Below are positions 10,141 to 22,300 of a stretch of DNA of 64,000 nucleotides, in pieces. The position numbers and the translations under genes are program-made. The number at the start of each line of letters is the position of its first letter. The first letter of the stretch is position 1. Source of the stretch: Maea johnstoni (taxonomy: Eukaryota; Annelida; Polychaeta; Spionida; Magelonidae); assembly GCA_963942565.1 (NCBI GenBank), contig OZ012685.1, forward strand, positions 18,537,978-18,601,977, read 5' to 3'. The notes below the pieces were generated by a model. That model had not been told where the DNA came from. It searched no databases and saw only the letters and a list, made by a program, of their open reading frames with translations.

Positions 10141-13100
10141 GAAGGAGAATACTCTGGACCTGCTGGGAGGGGACAGTCTTGTGCTGGGGCGACTGCTGTA
10201 TACCTTGGGTGCCATAATATATGCTGCAACTAATGCCCCAGTAAGTGCATGCTGATTTTGACATTTTTGTTTTTACTTATCGCCTTAAGTTTGACATGGT
10301 TTATGCTATAGTTATCCATGAGCATAGCAGGGGTGTTCAACTATTTTAGTCCAGCAGCACAGTCAATAAGTCCTAGAGCACGGCGATTTTTGGTGACAGT
10401 TGTTCGCTTATAGCTATATATGTTGTCACCTGGTGGCTTTACTACATTAGCCCTTATTACAATAGGTAAGACCAAGGCCAATTGATGGACAGAGTTTTTA
10501 GATACAATTTGTATCAAATATTTCAAGTAATATGTGTGATAGGCTCAATTGGCCATGTTTTGCGGACATTTTCCAGTTAAACAGTGCTTTTTTGTCACTC
10601 GTTTTGAAGCCTTGTTTGTACGCTGGCGTGACAATTGGACAACCCTGTATAGGTTTAGCCTGTAGTATTATTCAGTACTGCCCTTTGTTGTTTGGTTATA
10701 CACATATGTAGACTTACCTGTTATATACAGGTGAACTTGGATATGACGGACTCAGTGGGACCAGGAAAATTGGTCCGTCATATGCAAAATCCGTCATATG
10801 CATATGATGGACTTAGTCCGTCATATGCAATTGTGTATCTAATTGCATTGGGGACATCAGTTGATCTATAAATAAAAGTCAAAACAGCGAAAGAATATGC
10901 CTGGCTGGACTTTTATTATACATTTATTTGTCTGCTGAGAAATACCAGACAATGTGAACTGAGTTCTGTCTGGCCGAACTTAACTCAGCACATGTGTTAG
11001 TCTCGGCGAGAATAAGCCGACTGCTAGACACATGTTTGTCCGTCATACACAATGCTAATTACATAGTAAATAGCATAGTGTGTGCCGTGATATTGGTCCG
11101 TGGTAGCCGAGTTCCGTCATACGGAATCCGTCCTATGCATGGTAAAATACACGTAGTTAATATGCATGGGACTGGGACCAAGCATATCGTCCGTCATAGC
11201 CAAAAGTCCGTCGTACAGTGGTCCGTCATATCCAAGTTCACCTGTACATGTGCACTATCTCCTCATGGTGTGTGTGTATTGCTGTGAGCAGCCTGGCTGA
11301 AACCTTTCAAGCTACTTGTAAGTTTATCAGAACAAAACCAGGTGTTTCACCAAAACCAGGGACCTCCTATCTCAGGTATATATGTCTCTGCCAAAACCAA
11401 GGATTTGGAGTCGTTCATTGACATATATTGAAATACGGGTATGAAAGTACTAAGAAGTATTTGTAGTCCCTAAGTGGTCTCTTAGATAAATTTAGCAATG
11501 ACTTTTCAGTGGCAATCATATGTACTGAGATACCAATGGACCTATTCATGCCTTTTTTCAGATTTAAAAGAAACGTCAATGCTTGTAAAAATAGCATTGG
11601 AATTAAATATAAATTCATAAAATATTTAAAATGGGAGTTCAAAATAGCTCCTTTATGACACTCCATGCATGAATGAGCAATGTTAAATTTACCATGAGTT
11701 CTTAATCAATTTACTCATTAAGCTGAGTCTGCAGTATAAATATGCGACATTTATAGTACATCATGGTAAACTAAGATTCTCTAAAATTTATGGAATTTTC
11801 AAAGAGTTTTAGTCAAGCTTGGAACACTGTAACCACATGAATTTATTCATAAATGAAAGGTGCCTGACAGTAATTGTCATACTCACTAACTATCTTCTTA
11901 TTGTTTTCTCTCTTAGATAGTAACAAAGATGGCTTGCAGTCTCATGGAATTTATCTGGATTCTGAGGTATCATCCTGAGGGGTAGGTTGCATTTTGTAAT
12001 TTCATTTCTGGTTAATCAACATTTCTCCTCCAGGTATTTTCCATAAAATGCGCTGTTGAAATGTGCATTTAAATATGTGGCCTTTTGTGGCCTTTTTGGA
12101 TGCTTTATGCACGGAAAGATTAAATCTGTGAGCATGTGGGGAATATTAGAAAAAAGGTCTATACATGACCCAATCATGCTGAAGAGTTCATCTAGATCTG
12201 TTTGATCTAGAAAGAAAATATTGTTGAAAATCACTGATGTTCAATGCTGAGGCTACTTTCATCAAAGGCACAAGAACACAGACATTTTTGAAAACCTTCT
12301 ACACCCTGCTACGTTGGTATTCATTAGAAAGCTCTCGCTGAGTCCTATCAGATAGTCCTATCAGATGAGTACCCATTTGTCAGGGTTTCCCTCATTTTTC
12401 AGCTTTTTTCGCATTATTTCAATTGACCAAATTAATAGCCACCAGTAGCACAAGAGTTGATCATTTTGGTTTCTTGCTTTGTGCCCAGTAGTAGTATATC
12501 ATACTTCTATAATTAACAATAAGTATGTTTAGTTTGACACATTTAAGTAACATTTTCTTTACTTAATACTAGATCATTTCTTCAGTAGATTCACATTTAC
12601 TGGAACATTGACATGTTTACTAATAACAATTTCTAATCAGCAGAAGATTTGCATCATCTTGAATGTTTTAAGATTTCATGATTATGAAACGTTTCATTTT
12701 CGTAACAAAGCAAAATTCCCCTCCCTTCTATGATGACTGGCAATCTCTTTAACCCATCCAATGCTAAGGCTACTTTCATACCATACGCCATACAACCTAA
12801 AATTTCAGTCATAGGTCCGTCAATATAAGACCACTTTTTCTGTTTTAGGAAAAATCCCTCATTGATTTTGGGGCCCTCAATGAAAAAAAGGTTGAGGAAA
12901 GTTGAAAAGTTATTCCTTAAAAGCTATATTTTTGCAGGTTTTATATTAAAAAATGATAGAAAAAAATGTATACAAATAGTTTCCAAGTTGCTCAATAGGT
13001 GTCAGGTATGTATAAAGATGTATATATATATGTTGATTTTTCTAATGAAATTATTGTATATCCTCTATGTACCGCAAATGGCGGTAAGAGAGTAATAAGG

Positions 13101-13953
13101 TTTGTATTCGTATTCGTTATCATTTTGCTCCCTAGATGACAGTCAATATATCTAGTCCCTCTGGCTTTTCTCTGTTGATTTTGAGAAAAAAAAATCTTCC
13201 TAAAACAGAAAAAAGTGGCCTAAGACATTCATCATTGTCATTTCAGGTCCGTAAGGAGGGCCCTTCTGTTCTCCACCTCAATGTTACTACTGGCAGTGCC
13301 GGGACATGTCTTACTGGGAGACCTACAGGCTGAGGTGACGGAGGCCAAATTCTGGCTACAAGGTGAGGCTCCTTATAGGATCATGAGTGTCATTTACAAA
13401 AAGAGAAAAATGTGCATAAAATACAAAAATGAAAAACTTTTGACTAGTCTGGCATAACCTACCCAGCTAGGTTCTTGACCCATTCAAACTGCTTTACCAT
13501 AATGATGATACTTCTGCAACATTAGTCATTTTCAGAAGATATTTGAAGGGGAAGTATATTTCAGAACCCATCTCACAACTCCCCTTCAAATATTTAGTGA
13601 ATTTATGAATATTCTCAGTTATTTTCAAAATCAAAATAGGTCCAGACAGCATTTATTTGGGAGATCTGCAGGCCTGAATCGGTTAATTGAACAATTTACT
13701 TTGTGTGCTTCTCAGGTGTATATTTCGATTTAACTGTCTATGGAATTATGTCTCCCCCCTCCCTTATCAGTTGAAAATTGTTTTCCTGTGTTAAATCAAG
13801 AATGGTTTTGGTTCGTCCTTTTGATATCTTTGCTTGCTTTCTTTTTCAGATGTGTTAGAAAAAGATCCTGACAGCGAGTGTAAGAAAATGGCAGTTCAGG
13901 CCTTGGTCTTGTTGGAGAACATAGTAAGACAGGTTGGTATGCTTTCTTTATAA
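10141..13953 (+). CDS. TELO2: TELO2 (TEL2), C-terminal four exons only
   Basis: Coding exons: 10141-10240, 11917-11981, 13247-13362, 13850-13953 (stop TAA at 13951-13953). All introns are GT-AG and the phases join to 128 residues. The product contains LDLLGGDSLVLGRLLYTLGA, MEFIWILRYH, LLLAVPGHVLLGDL and VLEKDPDSECKKMAVQALVL, which line up with the C-terminal end of vertebrate TELO2 (LLGED.LVLGRL, VAEKDPDEDC), and it ends at the same place. TELO2 with TTI1 and TTI2 stabilises new PIKKs (mTOR, ATM, ATR, DNA-PKcs, SMG1) with HSP90. About 700 upstream residues expected for the family were not found in bases 1-10140, so either the preceding intron exceeds 10 kb and encloses the GT31 gene, or this is a partial copy. 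A possible poly(A) signal is AATAAA at 15436-15441. Confidence 0.87.
10728..11244. mobile_element. pogo/Tigger-like MITE with iterated TCCGTCATA motif
   Basis: A 517-bp element with inverted ends CAGGTGAACTTGGATATGAC, flanked by TA on both sides (10726-10727 and 11245-11246). TA target duplications and CAGxTGAAC ends fit the Tc1/mariner/pogo group. The interior repeats TCCGTCATA or close variants about ten times on one strand. It lies in a TELO2 intron and has no transposase; the open frame at 10994-11287 runs out through its right end and is not a gene. Confidence 0.75.
12236..12460 (+). mobile_element. TTAACCCTT MITE family, copy 1
   Basis: Diverged copy (CAATGCTGAGGCTACTTTC to CACCAGTAGCACAAGAGTT) in the TELO2 intron after exon 11917-11981; a short internal duplication of TCCTATCAGATAG is unique to this copy. 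Confidence 0.6.
12748..12780 (+). repeat. TTAACCCTT MITE family, left-end fragment
   Basis: About 33 bases (TTTAACCCATCCAATGC then AAGGCTACTTTC) matching only the left end of the family described at 14073-14251. Confidence 0.5.
12826..13223. mobile_element. MITE with TAAGNCCACT inverted ends, abutting a TELO2 acceptor
   Basis: Inverted ends of about 35 bp: TAAGACCACTTTTTCTG on the left and CAGAAAAAAGTGGCCTAA on the right, both continuing through CTGTTTTAGGAA. The right end stops about 24 bases before the TELO2 exon at 13247, so the element contributes to or borders the branch-point and acceptor zone. The element at 25731-26182 shares the TAAGACCACT end. Confidence 0.6.
13500..13700 (+). repeat. 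Dispersed repeat with AGGTCCAGACA motif
   Basis: Carries the words CCCTTCAAATATTTAGTGAA and TTATTTTCAAAA...TAGGTCCAGACA that recur at about 32880-33110, 35690-35790, 46680-46960 and, with full inverted ends, at 60025-60253. Edges here are approximate. Confidence 0.4.
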
Positions 13954-14072
13954 ATTTCGAAAGATCTGATCCTAGTAAAATTTAGAGTCCTTCACAAGTG
14001 TGCTAATTAGTGTCATTATACTTATGAAAATAGCTTAGAATTTCTTTTTAAATGTTCAAGTATGAAAAAGTG

Positions 14073-14251
14073 TTGACTTCCAATGCTGAGGCTACTTTTA
14101 TCCAAAGCACAAGGACACAAAGATTTTTGAAAACCATCTAAACCCTGTCATGGTGGTATTCATTGGAAAACTTTTCCTGAGTGCTCTTAGATGAGTACCC
14201 TCTCAATTGCTTTATATTGGCCAAATTAGCCACCAGCAGCATAAGGGTTAA
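14073..14251 (+). mobile_element. TTAACCCTT MITE family, copy 2 (type description)
   Basis: Family definition: units of about 180-220 bp that begin TTAACCCTTCCAATGCTGAGG and end with CCACCAGCAGCAT then AAGGGTTAA. The two ends are imperfect inverted repeats (TTAACCCTT, ATGCTG, GGCTA in both), as in a MITE. Conserved internal words are CAAAGCACAAGGACxCA, AAACCATCTAAACCCTGTCATG, TTGGTATTCATT, CTCAGATGAGTACCC and AGGGTTTCAGTCATTTTT. There is no coding capacity. Ten copies longer than 90 bp lie in this window, all in the same orientation. This copy is in the 3' flank of TELO2 and is slightly shortened internally. Confidence 0.75.
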
Positions 14252-14432
14252 GATGAACATTCCTCAGAATATTTTCCACACAATCCTAACATCTAAAATT
14301 CCTAAACTAGTAAGGCCTTTTAGGATCACATAGTGTTTAGTGGGTTAATTTAATTACAAGGGGATGGGCAACTTATTTAACCTTATTGCATAATCCTAAT
14401 AAGGGAGAAAATATCCCATGAATGCCCCGCCA

Positions 14433-14822
14433 AGGCCTGAAAAAATAATGTTTGTTTCCTATTACCCTACCAACCCTAATTTTTGGTTCCTACCCTAATC
14501 TTTTTATTGCCCAAAATATATGTTTCTTTAAAAAGCAAGGTAAAAGTTTGTAATTGCTTCATATTCCATGCATGGCATCCAAAAGAAATTGAAAAAGGAA
14601 GGAAGAAAACATCAAATATCAGCATATAATACTGGTTCAGTGGATTTAAATATATCTAGATACCCCACTACTTAAAATGTTGCTATTTTGCTTTACATTT
14701 ACATCTAATACACCATGGAGATGAGAAAAAAATATATGATAAAATAAAATAAATTCCCTACCTACCTACCCTATTTTTATCTAGCATGTAATAGGAAACG
14801 AACATATTTTTTGTTTAGGCCT
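14433..14822. mobile_element. MITE with AGGCCT inverted ends
   Basis: A 390-bp unit with inverted ends of about 35 bp: AGGCCTGAAAAAATAATG on the left and ATATTTTTTGTTTAGGCCT on the right, both extending through TTTCCTATTAC. The interior contains CCTACC/CCCTAC-rich text. No coding capacity; no target duplication identified. Confidence 0.65.
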
Positions 14823-15769
14823 AAGGCAGGATTCTGATGTAGAAACAAATATATTTATTTCCAGCTGGAAATATCACCTTCTATATAAGCCTCATCATAG
14901 TCATGGTAATTGTTCCTTAGCACATTCATTCCTGCATACGGAAGCAAAAAAGATTTTTTTTATCCAATCACTAGTATTTGGCCCATTAATAGTGTTGTAT
15001 TGCATCCAACAATGCCATAACTTATTAAGTTACATGTTTGTTGCATGATAAAAACTGTCTAGGCAAACAGTTTTGGAGTCATATTCATATAATCATGGAT
15101 AAGGCTTACATCTAATAGAATATTTGTATTCGCTGGCTTCATATTTAATTGCATTCAATTCAATTAGATGAATGAAGTTGCATTGCATTAAACTAAATTT
15201 TCATATGTAAGGGGAAATAGTTTGTAAACACAAAACGTGGAAACATGTAAGATAACAATTCGTTTATTTACACTTCTTTTCTGTTTTGACAGCAATTTTC
15301 TGGTGATGGCCTGTTGGCATAAAGAAGATCGCTCTCCACAACAGCACTGTGCAAGAATGGACGAACATACGACAGCTTCCCCTTTTCATACATGTGCACT
15401 ATGGTGCACTATTATGTGATGTAGATATAGCTCCAAATAAAGCAGTTGTAAAGTACTTGAGTTGTTTGTCATCTTGTAATATGCTGCATGTATGAAGAGG
15501 CTTGATCCAGATATGACCCTTCCACTGGTTTTCCCCATGCTGACAGCTCCTTATAATCCTCTTGGCAGTCATGGCAGATTTTTTTAAAACCTTCAATTCT
15601 TAGCCTTGTAGGTATGGTGCAAATAGTTTACTCTTTATTATAAGAAATGTGGTTTTAAAGAGGAAAATCTTTAGAAAATTTATTCACAGCATTCATAAGG
15701 TTTAGTTTTCTAAAATTCTAATTGCTTTGAATTTTTATTGAATGATGTTAACTGTGATACCTCAATTGA
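14823..15769. other. TELO2/NDUFA6 convergent intergenic DNA
   Basis: No exon seen. It contains candidate poly(A) signals for both convergent genes: AATAAA at 15436-15441 (plus strand, TELO2) and at 15634-15639 (minus strand, NDUFA6). If both are used the transcripts end close together without overlapping. The assignment is tentative. Confidence 0.35.
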
Positions 15770-15777
15770 GTGTTAAC

Positions 15778-16188
15778 TAGGGCTGGGCTCGATAGGCACG
15801 ACATCGATGGATCAGCAAAGTTGTAAGATCGATGTTCAACATGAGAGGACATCTATTGCCGAACTCGATACGGCCCCCCCTACCTCTATTGTTTTCCCTA
15901 CCCCCAAAATACAAAAGAGCCTACCCTATTCTATAAAAAGACCGCGGCGCTGAGCCGGCCACAGATGGCCGCCATTGAAACTGCACTACGATAGATACTC
16001 TCGCGCGCGGTAGTACTTGGAATAGTGTGGAGAGGGCCACGCAATGTATTTTACATGGTGCTGTTCCGGCCCCCACCACACTTTTCCAAGCACTACTGCG
16101 CGCGACCGAATCTAATCGAGAAAATCGACATCGAGAAAAATTAGGCAATTAATCGGATCGCAAAAAATGGCTGATGAGCACAGCCCTA
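15778..16188. mobile_element. hAT-type non-autonomous element with intact 8-bp TSD
   Basis: A 411-bp element starting TAGGGCTGGGCTC and ending GAGCACAGCCCTA, with the 8-bp direct repeat GTGTTAAC at 15770-15777 and 16189-16196. TSD length and TAGGG/CCCTA ends are typical of hAT elements. The interior is GC-rich compared with its surroundings (GCGCGCGGTAGTAC, GTACTACGCGCGC-like words) and holds no transposase. Confidence 0.85.
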
Positions 16189-16388
16189 GTGTTAACTACA
16201 AAATGAAGAAAATTTCGATGAGTTTTACTTCTAACCGGTTAACGTGGCAAAAGTGGCTAACCAAATGCCATGACTCCTAGAGAGGTTATTTCAATGAGCC
16301 TTCAAATTTACTCCCTAGTCCTGCTTCACTTTGTTAAGTCCAGGTAATTAAACTAAATAATAGCGCAACACGCCTTGGCCTCTGGCCA

Positions 16389-19300
16389 TCATTCATGTCC
16401 GTCATAAAACTTCGACAGGAAATCTGTAGGTCTTGGTTCTTGTGTGTCCTTGAAGTAATTCATAATATGGTTTTTCTGTTTCCAAATTTCTACAGCTTCC
16501 ACAAGTTCCATTTGACCCTGAAATAAACAGAAAAATACTTATATTAGTGAGATGATAATATGAAATATATTCATGGAATTTACGTAAGTGTTTCCCTACT
16601 TGACAAGGTAAGTGAAAACAACAGCAGTGCAAAAGGTAATCATAACTTATTTGCCCAGCATGTCAAGTTGAAAATCTAAAACTCTCATAGAATTGAATGA
16701 CCAATTATATGAAATACAAAGGTGGAAAATGAATACATTGCTATGTCAACGCAACAATATCAACTTGCCCAACATGGTGAGCCATTTACCAAAAAAAGTG
16801 TGTCAAGGTTAGGATACATGTGTCAGGGATATGTCAAAGAGAAGCCGAAATACTACAAAAGCAGGCACCAACATAAGTACTTGCCCTGGCAAAATCTTTT
16901 GAAAAAAGGGCTTACGGGCAAGTACATTTTAGCTTTCACTTGTCCGAATGGGCAAGCTGATTTTCTGAACGCTAAACACAATTTTCTATTGAAAATGGCA
17001 CAAATACCCAGAAATATTCAAACAATACAACAAAACTGAAAACAAAATGGTCTTCAAATCATTATATCCATGATGAAAAATACATGCCTTTCTAGAATAT
17101 GTTATAACTTATTTCAGACAAGTCAAAAATTATATCGGGCAAGTAAATATCATTAAAACTACTTGCCCGGCATGGTAAGTTAGTTCTGAAAAGAGTATTG
17201 TATAATAGTTTCCATATAAGATTTTACCAAAAGAGGCTATATTCAAAACAGCTGACAGGCATGAATTAAAAGGGCACTAAGCAAAAAAGGTATTTTAGTA
17301 CACCTGCACCTGAAGATCGTCCTTAATCCTTTATCCAATCAATATGTAAATCACAATAACAGGCACAACATATGAATGAATGATCCCCTTAGCTGACTTG
17401 TCAATTTTAATTGAGGGGAATGTGAGGTTATCTAGAGCGCCTCTCCTTACCCTGCTGCAGCTATTAGTTAAATGTAATATCAGGGAGAGGTATTTCTAGG
17501 ACAGGTATAAATGTGAGATGCGCTGTGAATGCCCTTTTATCTGAAGGATAGTCTTAGCTAGCAGCGCATCTGGGCGTCATTTGGACACCCAAATCTTCAA
17601 AAATCACCCTTCAGGACATCCAAATCTTTTAGCTAGTAATTTCTTAAATTGGCAATTTCAAGCATATAACTGATTTTTTTTTCATTTCCATGGCATTGGG
17701 TCAAGAAATTATGCCTTAGTTTACCAAGTAAATACATGTGTGTGGTTGTAATCTTAGTAGTCTTAATCTCCCTTGAAAAATAAGAAGCCCCCAAATTTTC
17801 CAATTGGCAATTTCTAAATCCTTGCTAGGACCCTAATCTGGAGTGTGACTGCTCAGCTCGTAACATCTGATTGAGGCAGGTTATCCTGGGCCTGGGGGCT
17901 ATGAAATCTTCATTGCTGTTGCTAAAGCTGTACTCCAAATGAAAGAGCAGGCACAATGTGTCACATATCTCAATTCAAACTAATATGGCAATGGTAGCCT
18001 AGATTCCTAGGCTGTCTTATGCATATTTTCTGTTTCCACGCACCAACTAGTCTAGGTGTCCACAGTGGCCAATTTAGTTTACACTTTTCTCACCAGGGGA
18101 ATAGAGGATTCAGTTTGAGTATGGAGATAGGGGAATCAGGTGGTGCCATATATCTATGGCTGCTAGATTCGGTGGAGCACTTGGTAATCTTCAGATCCTC
18201 TGAATTGAAATTCGCAAGTCTGCCTTTTAAAGGAATAAGTAGAAACTAATTAACTAAATGATACATTTCTCTCTGAAAACTAGTTGAAGACAGGCGATTG
18301 GCTGTCCCTTCACTTACCTTGATGACCAGCATGTCCACTGCTCGGATATCAGTGACATGTCTGTTCTTGAGGAAAAGCTCTCGCACCTTCTCACGACCTT
18401 CCGCAACAGTTACTGGAATATCATATTCCTTAACTGAAATCAATAGACAAAATGAAATTTAGATAAAGGAGCATCTGAGCAGGGGAGTAAAACTGATGTT
18501 TAAATATGGGGTAGTAATGTAAATAATTGATTAAATTCACGATCAGCGGTGCTGTTAGAGAATTGATCACAATTTAAGAGAAGCGTTCATAGTAAGAAAA
18601 TACTTTTTTAATATAGATATTAGAAATTATAATCTAAGAAAAGCTGATAACCATGTAAAATGGCAGCTGGCAAAGTACAAGCAACCAGGTAAGATATTAC
18701 ACCACTTTTCTAACCTTACTAAGTTACTATCCAGGCACCATGAAAGCGCTTGCTTGTACGATAGCAAGTAAAACACACTGCTATACAAGAAATTATTCCT
18801 GACACTACTATCTTGTGCCATAAAGTAAATATTTTTAGAGCAATTTTTGATTAAAGACGGCTGAGTTAGTGACTAGTGCTACTGGGCCATATCACAATAA
18901 TTGCGACGGAGAACTTTCAAAAATAATTTCATTTTACCAATATGAATTGAAGACGTACTGAAAAAAGACATCCTAAAGTGTACAAAAATGAAAAAAAGCA
19001 GAACTTAAAGCCCTTCACCTCACATAAAATTGACTTTTTACCTTAAAAATATTTTTTTTAGTGTTGCGGACGGAAAGGTGATTAAAATCATTTTATTTTT
19101 GATAGGGTTGTCAGAAGTACACTTTTTTGGTGTCTTTTTGTAGGTGTGAGGCTGAAGTACATTTCCACTGAACATATTTGATCTGGTGATCATTGATCAA
19201 TGAGGTATTGAACTGGTTTGATAGCCATTTTCCCGTCCGCAACAAAAAACTTTGAAAAGTTTCTATAAAAAATTCATTTTAAGTGATAGTGTTACCATTT

Positions 19301-22300
19301 TTGGAATCCTCTTACTTCATTATAATGCATATCTATTAATGTAAAAAAAATGAAGAAAATAAATCACATAACTTGTAAAAATGGAGTTTGAAAATTTTCC
19401 GTCCGCAACAGTTAGTGCTGTTTCGGACGGAAAAGTGATTGGGACAGGAAGTATGACTGGAAGGCAAAAGTCAGGTGATCAATGACAGCTATGGATTTTC
19501 ATCTAAATAAAAGATCCAAGGCACATCCATCTTCCCTCTATGGGCTGGGGAATTTTCCAAAGAAAGAGATTTCTGTTGTTTTAATGGTATAATATACAGA
19601 AAAGAGGATTACACTTAGGTAATGGGCCTTGGAGGTATGAGCAAAGTTTGAGTACCACTCTGTTTCTTACATACATAATCAGCATAATAGTTCCAACTGA
19701 CTTTGGTGTGATGCTTCCTTTAGAACATTAAACAGAGAAAGTTATGAAAAGCATACTTTAGTTTATGTTCTCAGAGGTAGATGATTTCACTCACCACCTG
19801 GTCAGTTTTAACAGGAACAATAATTCTATACTTCCTGGTTTTAATCACTTCCTGTACAAATCAAGGTTGCTGGTTTAGTCCAAATGATGTGGATTCTGTT
19901 TTACCTTCACTTCCCCTCTTATCAACACCTCTGATTCTCCAGTCTGGGGAGAAGAATAGGGTAGGGGGAAATTGCATTTACCTCTGATTCCCCAGTTGTG
20001 GGAGGGAGGAAAGAGTTTGGGGGAAATTGCATTTACACTGATTGACTGAATAGGTGGCTTCAGGATTAAGGATGTAGGGGTGCAGACAGGATGAAGGTTC
20101 ATGTCTAGACAGTGCTGAATGTGTACACCTGTACATTGGTTGGATCATTTATTATTAGACCTATGCTATCTGTTTTCTGAATGATTTAGAAATATGTGTA
20201 GTTACTGAGTGTCCAGTTTGCTAAATACTTTAAAATACCTATGTGATATTTTCATTCATACATATTTGACAGTTGGCTATTTTTTGGGGCTCAGATCTAA
20301 CATGTCTATTGGGTGAATGGAGAATTAATGTAGGTGTGCATTGACATTCAGTATTGGATATGAACTGGATTTGTAGTCCTAACCAAACATACATATCGTG
20401 AAAATCAGTGGTTTATCTAAACTTGTAATTTAGCATTTATGTTTTAAATTGCACTTAGGATTTCAGTGCTAAGATCTGGGTATATAGCCCTATTGCAATT
20501 TGGAGAACCAGCATCACTCCACAACCTGGTTATAAGAATCCTCTCTTAACTTGCTTAAATTGCTGTATATAGTTATCTTTTCTAATAGAAAGAATATAGA
20601 ATTCTTGTTTTAAGTGTTTTCAATGTTTAAGCCACAATAATTTAAGAACCTAGAATTGAGAGTATCAGTCTCTGAGCTAAATCCAATGGAATTTAGTTTC
20701 AGGAATCATTTTATCTGTAGCTCAGCATTTAGACTACTAAACTATGAATAATGTTGTATAACACATTCTTATGTCAGTCTTCCAAATGACTATTTTCAAT
20801 TTTTGAGTGATGTTATCAAATTTTGACCTCTTACAAATGTTTTACGTACTGAATACTTCCTCTCCTGTACTTGCGACGAAAATTTCCCGTCCGCAACAGT
20901 ATGCATTTTCCGTCCGCAACACTGAATAAATTCTCCAAAATTTGAATGGGATGATCAAAATTTGAAATACATACAGAAATAGATACTTGAGGGTCTTGGC
21001 TACATTGCACATATGCAAAACTTTAATTTTCTTCAGTATTTGAAGAAGGATTTCTGTTTTTGTGAAGGTATCTAAAACCTCCGTCGCAGAGTTTCCCGTC
21101 CGCAACAGCAAGAAATTCCTTAAAATCTACTATTTTGTCAAAAAAATTTAACAAACTTTTTTTATAATAGTGTTCTAGAATGATATATCTATAAGATAAA
21201 ACAGCCAAATCAGGAAGTTTACATGAATTTCAGGAAATATATTGAATTAAACTCTCTAAAATTCCCGTCCGCAACGATTTGAATAGCTTGATATGGCCCT
21301 ACTATAAAATCCTTTCATGGGGAGGAGGGGGGATTATCAGGGTACTAAAGGAGGAGATATATTCCTAGGAAAGATTCACTATCAATTTTACCAGTGATCA
21401 ATACGGTACCTGAGATGTAAATGACAGGGGTAGACTTGACTGCAAGCCCTAGGGTATGGATCACAGTGGGGGATCAACTGATATACCTAGCTTGCAGCCA
21501 AATAGGTGCACTACATTTTGGAGGGACCCATACTTAATGACCAGAGTGCTGACCTGATAACATGGTAGTCACGCAAGTGTGAACATATACATATTATATA
21601 GGACAATAGGCCTCTCCTTTCTGAGGAAGAAGACGGTGTTCATATCAAACAGTGCAATGGGCCTAATAAGGCTAATGTGATTGCTTGCTTATTGTTCCCT
21701 CGCTGCATATCCCTGGCATCTGGGCAATGCACATATCTGCCTACAGCGCAATTGGCTGCAACATTGGTTGCACAACATTATTCGCAGGCTACCCCTCAAG
21801 TTGACTTGCCCCACCAGCACTTCCACTTGCCCCGCCACTCTGTTAAACAAAGGTGAGAATTGGACTTTGCCCAAAACATTACTAGCCAGGTGGAAGCGGG
21901 GCAAGTCAGGGTCTTGTTCTGCTTGTCCCATTGCTGTTATTTGCTGAATTCAATTAAAACTTCCAATCAATTCAATGAGGCAAGTGGTTATGTTGCAAGC
22001 TGGCTGCATTTCCCTGGTATCTACCTCTCAGCCGCTGGCTCTGGTGTTACACTGGCACTGTCATGACAGTAGACCCGGTTTGTGTCTCTATCCAGGCCAT
22101 CCTTTTTGTTTATTGATGTTTCTGCTATTGGCCTTTCAGAGACACGGTACCACACAATAGTAAAAATCTGCCGTCAGTCCGGTGAATTCACCAGAGTGCA
22201 TTTCTCGTTATATGCGAACAGACGCTCCTAATGTCTTGGCAGGTGCTCGATTAGTCAGGCCTTTAGCATACATCGGAGATTTAAAATGGCAGAAATTGCT

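Noticed and set aside
10994-11287. 97-residue plus-strand frame
   Set aside because: It runs through the TCCGTCATA array and the right end of the pogo-like MITE into flanking DNA.
16722-17039. 105-residue plus-strand frame
   Set aside because: Lies in a repeat-like ACTTGCCC element within NDUFA6 intron 2, antisense to nothing conserved, and shows no family match.
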